Part shown: in pieces, positions 24,555-37,439 of the stretch
How the letters are laid out: each line of letters opens with the position of its first letter
How positions within the stretch are numbered: position 1 is the stretch's first letter
Assembly (NCBI GenBank): GCA_022579005.1
Contig: MU401487.1
Span: 124,001 to 188,000 of the forward strand
From: Poronia punctata
Taxonomy: Eukaryota; Ascomycota; Sordariomycetes; Xylariales; Xylariaceae
Length of the DNA stretch: 64,000 bases
Direction: 5' to 3'
Position numbers and translations under genes: made by a program
Notes under the pieces: model-generated
What the model saw: only the letters and a program-made list of their open reading frames with translations
Told to the model about the DNA's origin: nothing
The model's database searches: none

Positions 24555-26404
24555 GTGAATGCGACATACTACAGCGATGACGACTCTGTGATAGACCCAA
24601 CAGAATAATGTGATATTTTGACGCTTGCAAAGTAAATTGGTGTTTATATCAACTGCAGGATTGATGAGAAAGGGTTCTTGTTCACCTAGTTGTGCAATAG
24701 AACGCTGCAGTTACATGTAATATTTGGGCTACGACCAGGTACCCTACCTCTGTTGTTAAATGGCTGCCTGGCGGATAAGCGGAGTAAAAAAGTGCCCACC
24801 CGCACGGTAGGTAGCTCGAGCTCAACCAACCAGATTAGCTAGGGCCCATTTTTAGTAGATTGTATGTAACTAATCTAGATCCTTACTCTAGACTACTTGT
24901 AGTAATACCTACTGAAAGTTTTAGCACTCTCTTGCTTGCCCCGGCAGTCGGGACACGACAAGACCAACACTGCCCCAAAGCGGGCATCTATCGTCCCCGT
25001 CTACGTTGTACCACTGTCAACAGTGGCTCCTACGAGTAGTCTAAAACTTTGACATTTAAGGCACATCCTTGTCCGGCCTCTATTTATTCTTGTTCAGCCC
25101 GGCGTTCTACTCGTAGGTACGAGTAATAGGTATCTTTTCTGCTTGCCGCTATTTGTCACGAGGCAACGGGATAAGAAGACCTCGTCTATGAGTATATATG
25201 AAGCTGCTCTTAGGTTAAGTTGGATGCTTTCTAATCTAACTATAGAACAAGTCTCTCCCCGTAGATAAAGCCGAAAAATCATTATCGATCAGTGCTTTGC
25301 GTGCTAATACTTACATGTGATTCCTATGCGTTTTATTCTTTTTACTTCCCCCCACTACCTACTGTCCGCGCTGTAGATAGGAAGGCAGATGAGATTGTTC
25401 AGTGCCGGGGGTAAGCACCGCCGGGTTTTACAGAAAAACACACCTACAAATATCCCTTTGTTCCCGGTGCTAGATCGGCTTATTACGGGGCCGAAAGACA
25501 GATAGACAGACAGACAAACAAGGCCGTAAAAGTTTCAAACGGAGTGTAGGTATCAGATATCCGCCGGCGCCACCCCGACTATTTTGGTTGGTGGGTGGGG
25601 GGCCGGGATCCGGGGGGTTATTCGTCCTGTCAACCAATACCTACTGCATGAGAGTAGAAATGTTTTGCAGGCATGTTTATATCCCTGGAAATGTTCTTCC
25701 GCACTATCCGGACTTTTACGAGTAAGCATATATGCCAAGCCTACCATACAGATTACACTGAAGAGAATGCGAGGACAGAAATTGAAAGGGTGTATACCTA
25801 TGTAAGCCGTGGCAGTGCAAGGAAACCCAGAGAAATACCTACCACATCGAAGCTACCTAACCTACCTAGCTAATAGTGATTGGATGAATTAGAAAGCTCG
25901 GAGTAAAGGTTAGGTTAATTAATCCTCGGCGTTTGCACGGTGAACACATCCCATCTAGGTAGTACCTACAAGTATTCACTTCACTTCAAGTCAAATAAAC
26001 GCCCCCTCGAGTCCTCGACCCCGACCCCGGATGCTTGCTTTCTTGCTACGATACAATCAGACAGTAAATATGTCAGGATTTATTTTCACCACAGGTAAAA
26101 TTAACCTAGATGCTTCCGCAAATGTCGGGGGGAAAGTTGTTTCTTTAGACTTTCGCCCCATCTTCAAGATTTAAGAGAGTTCGGGACACATATTGTAAGA
26201 GCGAGTGAGATATGTACTAGTCTTTTATTGGTTTAGTTGGCTCGGGTTTATGAGCACAGCCTCCTTTTACTTCAACACACACACACACACAATAGAACAC
26301 ACACTCTGTTTACCACAACATGTATGGTACAAGTATGTTGGCCTTTTTTGATTGACTGAATTAAGTAACCTAGATAGATTATGTGCATACATTTAGTAAC
26401 TTAG

Positions 26405-26443
26405 TCGCCATCGCCATCGCCATCGCCATCGCCATCGCCATCG
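26405..26443. repeat. (TCGCCA)6.5 hexanucleotide repeat
   Basis: Six and a half perfect units. The length is a multiple of three, but no open gene surrounds it. Confidence 0.95.
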
Positions 26444-27551
26444 ACTAAAACAAAGGGAAAGAAACCCCCATAATTCGTCAACCACTCATTATGTACTCGT
26501 AGGTACCTATCCAGCCTCTAGAGTCCTCTCCTCATCATCATTGTCGCCTATACCTAGCAAGCAGCAAGGGCACCGAGTTATTTCTTACATGTAGCTTTAC
26601 TTCCAGCCAGGTAGGTACCGCCTTTGCATTTGCATTTCCTATAACAATCTCAAAAGAAAAGACCATTCATTACCTTACCTATCGTATACTAGCTCCTGCT
26701 TGCTTAAACTCAAACTCCCGTTGTCGGGAGGCGGTGCTACCTTACCTACACGTACTTGCTCGCTTTATATATATAGCAACAGACAGTGGGCACTAGGCAG
26801 TGCTAGAGCCGGAAAGCCCCCCCTGTCCAGCTGGATAAAAGAGTAGATACCTACCTACCTTACCTTACCTACCCCGTACTTTACATTTTTCAAGAGGCCT
26901 CCATTCATTGTCTTGTCAAGTTGTGTGTGAATTGTAACTTTGTCGAGTGGGGGGTTTAAACGGGAATGGGTAGGTAGGTAGGTAAAATTGGACTGACTGA
27001 CTGACTGGCTTGCAACCTCATACCAAAACTACACTTACACAAGGAAGTAGCTAAGTAAAAAGTAGATATGTAAGGTAAGGTAATGTAAGGTAACACTTCA
27101 TGAGAAAGGAGGGGAAGGGGGAGAGGGGCGGAATTCCGTCCGGGATTGTACCGGTACTCGACAAAGTCGATACCTTACTAGACGTATGTATGTATGTACA
27201 TATGATGAGAAATATTCTACAGAAACTGTCCCATTATAATTGGTGATGGACAGTGTCGATGATGGGTTACGGCCTTTGCCGGGTGCATCTTCCTTCATCT
27301 TCCTATATCCTCCTACGCTTATACTCGGGGTTTCAACCGTCCAACATTGGATGATAATGAGAGTGTCCTGATGTCAAGAACCAGTCACACCGCGTCTATC
27401 TATATAAGCCTACCTAACCTAGTCCATTCAAACATATATTCTATCTAGATATCCAAGCAAGACATCCCGCTATATTCGCCGTGTCATCATGATTTCATCT
27501 ACAGACAATGACCTAACCTAGCCATGTATATCCGAACCGCTAAAGTTTGCA

Positions 27552-29867
27552 TCAAGCAGCATCCTTAACTCGTGCAGAAAATGTCTTCTTCTCGTACTTA
27601 TCCCTCAACTTCTTTGCTTTCACACTGGCTTTGCGCGGGTTATCCGCCTCGAAGATTCTAGTAAAAGTTGTCTGTATTAGTCACGAAAGAGTTGGCCAGA
27701 CTAGGTAGGTACTCGAACATGGTCATGTAATATAGAAAGGAGTACTCACACATCCAACTCCTCAAGCGTTAAACCTTTCGTCTCAACGAAGAAGAAGTAC
27801 ATGATCGATAGTTCCAAGGTATCCCAAAAGACAAAAAAGACGTAGAACCAGTATCCGATCTAGATACGACCAAGGCGGTCAGTCGGTCAGTCGGTGAAAC
27901 GAAAGAGTGGGATGAGAGTGAGATGAGAGGTGTCACTTACACTAGATAAGGCGATAGGGGCAACAAAGGTATTCAGGAACCCGGCGGCGCCCGCTGTGAT
28001 CTTGTACGCGCCCATTGCCTTTGCGCGCATCCTGTTTGACACGACCTCGGCGGGATATATGGGTTGCATCGGTGTGTAGCCTGGTGTTCACAGGTGTTAT
28101 TCAACTTTGTGTACACTCTATATCGGTGGCATGGTAGACCGAAAAGGGAGTGATAGGGAGAGCATACCAGCCGAGAAGATGGCGCCGAAAACGAATATAA
28201 AGACGATGGATAATGTGGCTGCTGCGTTGTTGCCATACTCGACCTTGCCGGCTGATCCGGCAGCTACGAATGCAAGACATATTACCATGCCCAAGGTGCT
28301 TCCCATTAACATCTATATAGGGTAGGATGTCACTGTTAATAGTCATGTCGGAAGAGAATAGTGATGGAAAGGTTTGTCACTTGCCTTTCGTCGACCGATA
28401 ACGTCGTGTAAACGGGCACCTCCTGTCGAGAAGACCCAGCCGATGACTGAGTAGACGATATTCAATATCTAATAAAGAATTAGCCTTTAACTCCTCTCCA
28501 AGCTCAAAAACGGGCCGGTTGTGAGAAAGTCTAGTCAGACTATATATACTTACCAGCTTGGTGTCCGTATCCTTGACACCGATCGCGTCAAGCATAACCG
28601 GAAGATAGTAGGATATAATACTAGACAGCGACTTGCTCAGCAACGCCAACATGGATAAATATTTGCCAGTGTTAGTGGACTGACTAACTTGTTCCCGCTA
28701 AACTGAGCGAACCACGACCAGACCATATTCAACATCAACCTATACCGACTTGCCCTGGTCTCGACCAGCACGCTCAGATCAAACAGGTCCTTCCAAGTAG
28801 CCTTGGGGATCCCCTGAACGGTATATAGCATCTCCTTCATCTGCAGTTCTACGAGAGGATGGTCCGGGTCGCCGTTAGTATGGTATTTCACGATGATCTC
28901 TCTCGCCTCCTCATGTCTGTCGTTCAATATGAGATAGCGCGGTGACTCGGGGAAGAACTTGACAAAGAGCACGACGAATCCGGCACAGACGGCTTGTAAC
29001 CAGATGGGAATGCGCCAGTCGGCGTCGCCCTGGTCTGGCAGGTACTTGTGGCACGCGTACACGGACGAGGTCGCCAGGATCGAACCGACGTAGTAAAAGG
29101 TGTTGTAGGCCCCCGCGATCGTGCCACGGTACGCGGCGGGCGAGATCTCCACGAGGTATAATGGCGCCGCTGTTGTGGCCAACGTGGCGAAGAATGAAAG
29201 CAGGAACCGTCCCCCGATGAACACAGGTAGGTTCGTCGCCAGGCCGGTGATGACGGTCCCGATAATGACGCCTACACAGCCAATCCAGATGTGCCAGATC
29301 CGTCCGTACCAGTCTATCATCCATACAAAGAGAGCGCCGCCCATCTGTCCGACCTTTTATCCCCTTGTTAGTCTGTAACTGCATACACGGGGTAACGAGT
29401 ACCTATGTCCATGTGACATTGTACGTACTTGGAAGATGGCAAACACGATGCCTGTTGAAGCATCCCCTGTGGCTGGTAACCCAAAATACTCGGTATAATT
29501 TGGCAGAGCCTACATAGCATATACCTAGTGAGCAAAAAGTCATGACCAAGCTTGGAACTCGTACATACATTGATCGATCCCATCAAAGAGCTATCGAACC
29601 CTGTATTTTAACGTTAGGTGTTTCCAACATGGCTTAGAGAGTCTTTACTCGGCACCCACCGCTCATGGTGGAACAGAGAAAAATGACGCCAGCGAGGAGA
29701 TACAACTTGAGATATCCTGGCCCGAGCGGATCTGGCTTGTTGGTAGCCATGATAACGGCATAAGTCTCCGGATCCGGCTCAGTGACGTCGGGAGTACCCG
29801 AGACGCCATATTGCTCCTTTTCCACATTCATCTCGTGAGGATCCACATGCTCGTCCTCCTTTGCCAT
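27552..29867 (-). CDS. MFS sugar (hexose/lactose permease-type) transporter
   Basis: Ten exons in transcription order: 29867-29660, 29600-29569, 29509-29429, 29353-28689, 28635-28554, 28468-28385, 28312-28168, 28080-27941, 27859-27750, 27657-27552. All phases agree and give 550 residues, the normal size for the family. Joined motifs include [51 protein letters not shown] and [14 protein letters not shown], the sugar-porter signatures. A cytosolic N-terminus of about 50 residues precedes the first membrane helix. It should sit in the plasma membrane with 12 helices and import a sugar by proton symport; which sugar cannot be read. Intron 6 (28384-28313) starts with GCAAGT and so is GC-AG. Confidence 0.93.
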
Positions 29868-30510
29868 GGTTCGATGCTCTACGTTTCAACAAAATAGGTC
29901 GATATGATGAAGTTTATAGTGGTCTTATTGTATTGAGACATCAAACTGCGATACCTAGGATCTGGAGGGCCTAGCGGGGTGGGCACTGGGCAAGTATATA
30001 CATCGGCTAGAATTGTACCGTCGAAAAAACACAGGCTGTATTAAGCCGTTGGAAATACAGATTTGATTGGGTAGTTGGGAGATTTCGTGACCGGCATGTC
30101 GGCCGTATGACGGTGGGTATTACCCCGGAAATGCGCGAGGTGAGATCTATCAATAGGTAATCATGGGGTGCATGCGGGTTCTGCTTTCCTTCATTGGTTT
30201 GTCTACCCTGCGGGGGAAAGATCTACCCTGCTTTACTTGCAGGTTTCTCCTTCCGGATCTCGGGGGACAAACCAGATTCGAGTACCGAAATGAACATGAT
30301 GAATGGACAGAGTTTTATCTCATGTCAAAGTCCACAACTCTATGGAGAAAATGATGGATTCACTGGTTGATATCATTGTTTGTGTTGCGCCTTGTCATAT
30401 CTCATTCCATTTTTGTCCGCGTCGTAACATTCGTCTACCAAAAGAGGGCCTTTTCCCCATAACAAACAATCATAAATACCACCCAAGTCTGCAGTGACAC
30501 CCTGGATCCC
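29868..30510. other. Intergenic, upstream of the transporter
   Basis: About 640 bp between the transporter start and the 3' end of the HET gene. It contains T-rich tracts but no clear gene or repeat. Confidence 0.55.
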
Positions 30511-32703
30511 TTACCCTAATACAATCTGATCCGTTCTGAGCGAAACGGTCCGGTCCTTATCATCCCCTTCTCCCTCACTCAATGGTGGTATGCACGGGTT
30601 ACCTAAGCACTGCATCTTTCCCACTATCCTCCATCTCCCGTCAGAGCTCTCGCGCAGATCCGCTGGATTCTTCGTCTTCGCATCCTCGTAGGGTTCTAGA
30701 AGCCACATTCTCTGTGTGTGCCACGGCGAATCGAGAAGGTCTCGTGGAATCGCCAATCTCCAACGGCCAAGGGTGATTTGTGTTGCACGAGTGATGGGGT
30801 TGTTAATCATGGCCACACCCTCCTCGCCGTTACACATTATTCGGGCCGTGAACAGAGACATGACATGAGTCGCACGCGGGTCTACTATGAAGCTGAACAA
30901 GTTAACCAGGACATTCTGGAGATCTGGATTAGAGGCATCAGCAGGTGATCCGAATTCTAAGAGTTTGATTGCTGTAGCCCGATAAGACTCGTCTGCCGTG
31001 AACGGCTCCGTCAGTGCCCGGTTGAATAGTGGTTTCACGACCTGCCCTTCTAGTGTCTCCCACAGACGGCGAATATACGGGAGTCCATTCTTGCATGCGT
31101 GGAGGAAGAACAGACGTCTCGGCTTGTCAAAGGAATCGTCCCTTGAGTTTAGTTGTTGTTGAGCACCCGCGTGTTTCTTATACTGAGGATGCCGGGACCG
31201 GATAGGGGTATCCGGGAAGAATTGATATGTCCACTGCATCTCTTCGGCGGTAGGCATGTCCACGGCGGCATCGAAGAACAACAAGTCAAGCTTAGCGCTG
31301 TGCACAGTCAACTCCTTGATGTATTTGATGCCACCGACAGTGAACTTTGGGAGGTTTGTCTCGATGCCGGTGAGGGTCTTGGAAAGCCACGACACTTCAC
31401 CATCCACCCGCATCACATCTGCGCTCATGGCCGTCAGAGCGTGTTTCTCCCCGGCAGCTAGAGAAAGTATGGCCACGATGCAGAACACTTCGTCGATGGT
31501 GTCGGGCCTCCCGGTAAAATAGATAGCAAGTCCGCTGACATTGATCGTGATGGGTATCAGATCAGCGATCTGGGCGCAGCCGCTGCTAAAGGCCACGTAG
31601 AATCGCGCCATGATGGAGGACCTCTCGGTTCCCTCTCGACGGGAAGTGGGATCGAGGTAAAGCGAAGAGGTGTTGTCTGCGATGGTCCATCTGATCAACC
31701 TTCTTAGACTCTCATCCGTGTAGCTGGCACCAATATACGAGCTTGGATCGGAAGCGGCCCGTATCGCTATGACTGCCAGCCACTTTAACGAAAAGGTACC
31801 TCCCTCATCATTACCGACAATCAAGATTGCCGTATGGGCGTAGTAGTCTGATCGGTGAACACTCCATGGTTCATTGACTTCGAACTCGTGCCAACACCTT
31901 TCTTCAAGAGTGAGACTCTGCGTGAAAACAAAGGGCAAGATTCAGACGTCCCAAACTTACCAACTTCTAGTCCACCAGCGTGATTCTTCTATCTTCCTAC
32001 AGATACTTGCGAGGTGTACACCATCGCCGGGAGACGGAGCCCAGGACGCCTGTTGTACGATTCCGAGTGCGTTGTAACTGTTGACAACCCGTATCTCCTC
32101 TTGGTTAAACACCACATCCTCCAGCACGATGAGGAGTTTACGGCAGCTTTTATAGATGACGTCCATCATGGCAATGGCCTTCATCTTTTCTTCCTCGTCC
32201 TTCTGACGAATGCACAACTGATCAAACCATATCCCCTCCCTGCGAAAGTTTTCGTTCCTTTCTGCAGGATCAGACGTATGAACTCCACGCTCGGCCAGTA
32301 TAGCCTCGACAAAGGGCTGACTGACTGGCCATGGAGCGTGTGGTTTTAGACCCGTGTCCGGCCATTTGTCGTCGAACCGCCAGGAGTAACTGACGACCAG
32401 ATATTGTCTGAGTACACGGTCCTCGTCAAACGGCACATACCCAAGGTCGCTCTCGCATATCAGTCTGAAAGGCACATCGTAAATCAATTCCGGTGTCCTC
32501 CGATGGAAGTATCCGGCCAGCTGTGGTGCTTGTGCACCCAGGTTCCGAATAATCACATCCGCTTCGTCCCGACCCTGGTCGAGCTTCTGCACGGCCTCGG
32601 AAAATAAGTTGACGCGGTTCTGTCGTGATATCGTCACCTCAAATAGCGAGTCGCCGATTTCTCTCACGATGGGGCCGTCTGGTTTGGTGTCGGGAGATGC
32701 CAT
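30511..32703 (-). CDS. HET (heterokaryon incompatibility) domain protein
   Basis: Exons 32703-31961 and 31897-30511 give 709 residues. The junction restores RWWTRSWCWHEFEV, the typical HET element, which fixes the acceptor at 31898. The domain spans about residues 100-260 and shows YLVVSYSWRFDD, GIWFDQLCIRQKDEEEKM and MMDVIYKSCRKLLIVLED, equivalents of the conserved blocks. The remaining 450 residues are helical without repeats that I recognise; there is no NACHT, WD40 or ankyrin region. HET proteins can trigger cell death on contact with a non-self partner. Whether this one does cannot be told from sequence. Confidence 0.88.
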
Positions 32704-34241
32704 TTATTCATTGCCCCCGCCTTTACTTTTGCACATGTGAGGTAAACCAGGAGTCAACGTACTCGTACAGGTCGGTCTTAAGTTCTCTAGGTTTTAGAGA
32801 CATTTCAGCTGCCAAGACAATCTAGATTAGCGGATATGTTTACATAATGGCGTGGTATCCGGCTCGATCTGTCATATTACAGTTTAGGGCTGGGTAGTAG
32901 ACTACTCTCCTATATATTCAATCCTCCTTTGTAGGTTACTTTAAGAAATGGTCGATTTCACTAGACATAAAACCTACAGCTTAAAGTACTTTTACCTAGG
33001 TTAGGTCCGTCGACAACGCCAAACAAATCTAACACCCTTGGCCAAGAGATCTTACCCGGAACTAGTGGTTTAGGGCAACGTACACTTAAAACTTTGTTAC
33101 CCTACACATTAATGTGTGAAAACACCAATATCAGCTTCAGAACGGTAGTTAGCAGACAATATCTTGAACGTTGAACGTCCCCGCATCTATTTACTACCTA
33201 CCCATGTGAGCTGCTGTGATGTAACCTGACCTAGATCTAAGTAAGTATACCTTCTCCGCATCCTACACAACTGAGAGGAGTAATAAGTAGGTATATTTTA
33301 GGGGGAAAAGCATATCCAGCCGAGTTGTCAGTGAGGAAACGACAGCGATGATTGTATCGGGCCGAAAAGACCTGCCCTCTTGGGGGCCGTCCCCGTCCCC
33401 GCGTTGATCTTTACGGCACTGGCATATGCATATGCAAATGCAAATGCAAGAAGATGGGCAGAAATGACCCTACATAGCAGCTATCGGTGGTTATGGGGAT
33501 TTTTTGTCGTAAGATGAGAGGGGTATGTAGTCTAGCGTTAGTACCTATCTCAAGAAAGACATATGTCTGCTTTTATTTTATTTTTTTAATCAGAGATGAA
33601 TATCATCTCTTGGGGTAGGTAATTACTTTGTAGACTGTAAGGTAGGTATAGATTCAAAGACATGATTGATGATCTCTGGAAAGGTACAACAATAAACCGC
33701 TAAACTCTAAGTATGTATGTACTTAACTACATACTTGACCAAATGCGGGTATTTACGGGTCCCGGTATGTCTAGCGGATCCGGGGTAAAAAAGAACTACT
33801 AACTGTCCAATTGCGGAGATGATGTCGTTTTTTGGGGGGGGCTTGAAAGTCGAACCAAAAAAAAGGAAAATATCCAGTTTGATTAAAGGAAGACCGAAGA
33901 CGTACGCGTATCTGAGAGGAGGGGGGGGAAAGGAATTAATGGATGCGCATTCTTTGATGAATGAAGAAAAGCATATATCGTCATGACCAAAATGAATAAC
34001 CCCGCAGGTGCCGCTAGGCCGAGAAAGAAAAAAAGAAAAAAACATCACAGCATAAAGTAGGTATACATAACATGACGTAGGTACGTGTATACCTAGGTAT
34101 AGGTATATGTATAGGTATATAAAATGATCAGACCGTCCTCCCGCGTGGGTGTGTGTGTGAGTCTGACCACGCCTGTTCTTATCCTGTGGTTAATAAATAT
34201 CCCCTTTTTCTTTTCTTTTTTATTATTAGATACGGGACATT
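32704..34241. other. Divergent intergenic between HET and GH92 genes
   Basis: About 1.5 kb with no gene. It contains poly-purine tracts, TAGGTA clusters close to the GH92 start (34076-34120) and a TATA-like element there. The open frame on the minus strand at 33707-34048 looks like chance. Confidence 0.55.
34116..34124 (+). promoter_or_regulatory. TATA-like box upstream of the GH92 gene
   Basis: TATATAAAA sits about 120 bp before the ATG at 34242, a reasonable TATA position for a secreted enzyme gene. Confidence 0.4.
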
Positions 34242-37074
34242 ATGAAGGGCACGAGGTTATTATTATCGCGGTTCTTTTACTTGCTTACGCTGGTTCGAGC
34301 CGAAGCAGTAGAAGTGGAAGTAGAAGTTGACCATGACTATTCGCAATATGTCAACCCCTTTATCGGTGGTCTCGGACCATTTGATGATTTGGCTTGCAAG
34401 TCTTTTTTTTTTTTTTTTTTTTTTTCATCATCACTACCTACCTACTCTCTCTCAGCCTCTACAATGTGGCCATTAGGTACTGATATCGAAGGGGGGAAAA
34501 AAGATGGGGGAGGCGACATCTTCGTAGGCGGCGCAGTCCCCTTTGGCGTCGTGAAGATGGGCATAGACACATACGAAGAAAACATCACATTTGCCACCCT
34601 AAACGGCGGATGGACGCCCAAGGGCCTCGTCACGGGAATCAGCATGATGCACGAACACGGCACAGGCGGTGGGCCTAAATACGGCCTAGTTGCTCAGATG
34701 CCACTCACTACTGTCGAGTATCCGGTTAATGTGCTGGATAACACGACATATTGGCAGCGGAGAGTCGGGGACGATGTGGCGAGCGTGGGGTATTATCGAA
34801 CAAGGTTTGAAAATGGCGTTACTGTTGAGTTGGCGGGTGCTCGGCATGCTGGGATCGCGCGGTATTCGTTCCCACGCAGGGAGGAGAAGAGACATGTTCT
34901 CGTTGATGTTTCGCATTACATCCCTTCTTTGGGCGATGGGGCTAGTGGGCAGCAGTTCCTTGGGGGGGAGATTAGGGTTGATGGCAAGCAATATACGGGA
35001 TACACGACTACGAGAGGAGGGTTTGGTTTGGGCGCGCCTTTTACGGTGTATTTCTGTGGAGAGTTTGAAACTGCGCCGGATGAGGCGAGGACTTTTCGCG
35101 GGAGGAATACGGATCCGAACCCGGGGTATCGCTCTTTTAGCGGTGAGGAGATTGGTTTGCCTACATTCGGCAGTTACGGCGAAATGGGAGAGGGGAAAAC
35201 GGAGAAATCCGGGCCATTAAACGATCGCATCGGCGCAGTCTTCACCTGGGACAGCACAAACACAAACTCGACGGAAATCAAATCGCGAATAGGGATATCC
35301 ATGATCTCGGCAGATAAAGCATGTCGCTTCAAAACCTCGGAAATCCCATCCTGGGACCTGAACAAGACCGTCTCGGCAGCAGTTCGAGAATGGAACCGCG
35401 ACGTCTTCAGCCGCATCCGCGTCCCCGTGACCGGGAACCGCACCAACCTCGCCCTACTCTACTCGTCCCTCTACATGATGCACCTGATGCCATCCGATCG
35501 CACGGGCGAGAACCCCCTCTGGGAATCCGACGAGCCCAGCTGGGACGACTTCTACGCCATCTGGGACACATTCCGCTGCACCGTCAGCCTACTCCACCTC
35601 ATCCAACCCGACGCATACGAGGGGCAGATCCGTTCCCTGATCGATATCTGGCGCCACGACGGATATCTCCCCGACGCCCGGTCGGGCAATAGTAACGGAA
35701 TCACCCAAGGCGGCAGCGATGCCGATAACGTGTTGGCAGACGCATACGTCAAGGGGCTCCGCGGAGGGATCAACTGGACGGCGGGATACCAGGCCATGGT
35801 GAAAGACGCAGAAGTCACTCCCCCGAATACCTTTGCTCTCAACGATCTCAAAGCCAGCGTGAAAGAGGGGCGTGGCGCGCTAGACGATTGGAAGAATCTG
35901 GGGTACGTGAGTACCGATAATACGCGCTGCGTGTCCCGCACGGTCGAATACTCCCTCAACGATTACGCTCTCAGCGTCGTCGCTGCCGGCGAAAGCCCTA
36001 ACGATGTGGAAAAATACCGGAATCGTTCGGCTGGGTGGCAACGGATCTGGAACCCGGAAATCGAAAGTGTGGGGTTCAGAGGATTTCTTACTCCTCGGAA
36101 TGCGGACGGGACCTGGGACGATGCGGAAAACTATAACCCCGCCACGTGCGATGTTTGTTCCTGGGGGTCCATCACGTACGAAGGAACTCCGTGGGAATAT
36201 TCTTTTAGTGTCCCGCATGATATGAAGACGGTCATTGAACTAATGGGTGGTCCGGAAGAATTTGAGAAGAGGTTGGATTACATGGTGCGTTTTCTTTCCT
36301 TTTCCTTCCCCTTTCCCTTCCCCTTTTCCGCTTCTCCCTTCCCGCTTCTCCCTTTCCTACCCTATCTGCCCCCCCCCCCTCTTCCCAACCCCCCAAAACT
36401 AATAAAAGGAAACAGTTCCTCCCAAACACAAGCCAAGCAAACCTAGGCGCAAACGGAGCAGGAATAACCTCGATAATGAATATCGGGTACGTCCTTTGTT
36501 CCCCCTTCCTCCCCTCCCCCTTTTTCCCCCTCCTTTCCCCCTAACTAACCCCCCCCCCATCAGAAATGAACCAGACTTCGCAACCCCCTACCACTACAAC
36601 TACCTAAACAAACAACACAAATCCGTCAACCAATCCCGCTCGTTGGCAAACCTCTATTTCTCCGACACCATGCGCGGCGTCCCGGGGAACAGCGACGCGG
36701 GAGCCATGAATTCGTGGTTAATATGGCAGATGCTCGGTTTATATCCCGTCGTCACACAGCCCGTTTATTTGCTCGAATCTCCTTGGTTCGATGACATAAA
36801 CATCACGCTTGGTCGAAATGCCACTTTGCGTATCATCACTAGTGATGGGAAGAAGAAGAAGAATAATAGGGATAGTGCAAGTTTGGGACATAGTGGCTTC
36901 TATGTCCAGTCTGTCAAGATTAATGGGGAAGATTGGGATAGGAATTGGTTTGAGCATGAGGATGTCATGGTTCATGGTGGGACTATTGAATTCTCCGTGG
37001 GAGATGAGCCGGTTGTTTGGGAGACGGGCCATGTCCCGCCGAGTCCTGGACATGTGGAAATAAAGGGGCGGTAG
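34242..37074 (+). CDS. Secreted GH92 alpha-1,2-mannosidase
   Basis: Exons 34242-34395, 34504-36284, 36416-36486 and 36564-37074 give 838 residues. A probable signal peptide (LLLSRFFYLLTLVRAEA) precedes YVNPFIGG. Family blocks are GGGDIFVGGAVPFG, ISMMHEHGTGGGPKYG, DDFYAIWDTFRC, GGSDADNVLADAY, GNEPDFATPYHYNY and PGNSDAGAMNSW. GH92 enzymes are calcium-dependent exo-alpha-mannosidases that trim N-glycans or fungal mannan, here outside the cell. Intron 1 (34396-34503) begins GCAAGT and is GC-AG. With that junction the protein reads DDLAYGGGDIFVGG, whereas reading through the intron would add a poly-Phe insert, because the intron has a long T run and its length is a multiple of three. Confidence 0.93.
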
Positions 37075-37439
37075 GTAAGTCGGACATTACACATACGACA
37101 GACATCAAAGTTGCGCAAGGCCTTGAATAATATCCTTTGTCCATTGCAATTTGCAAATACCAGCGGGATACAGCTCAAACGCTACAATAGCAGTACTATC
37201 ATATGTAGTAGGTACTAATCTCGAATACTGCCGCCCTTTATCTACCCGTAGTCCATGTACACGCTATTTCTACACGTCAATTCCCATCCATAACCCCCTC
37301 CGCTTCCTCCCCCCCCCTTTAACGCCCAGCGAATACTCAGCTAACAGAAAGTTGTTATCCTGCAGTCCCTAATCTGACCGCACCTTTAACGCCTTTCTTT
37401 GCATTCCGAGAATAGAGTGAGACAGTTTCGTGCCAAAAA
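37075..37439. other. Intergenic between convergent GH92 and PARP-E2 genes
   Basis: About 365 bp that hold both 3' ends. Nothing else is seen. Confidence 0.55.

Larger units (their letters stand above)
23770..27551. other. Intergenic upstream of the bZIP gene, 3.8 kb
   Basis: No gene recognised. It holds microsatellites (ATCA)n, (TCGCCA)n and a short (AC)n at about 26275-26290, plus dense TACCTA/TAGGTA clusters at about 26850-26875 and 26970-26985. Regulators in fungi often have long upstream regions, so part of this may be bZIP promoter and leader. Confidence 0.55.
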
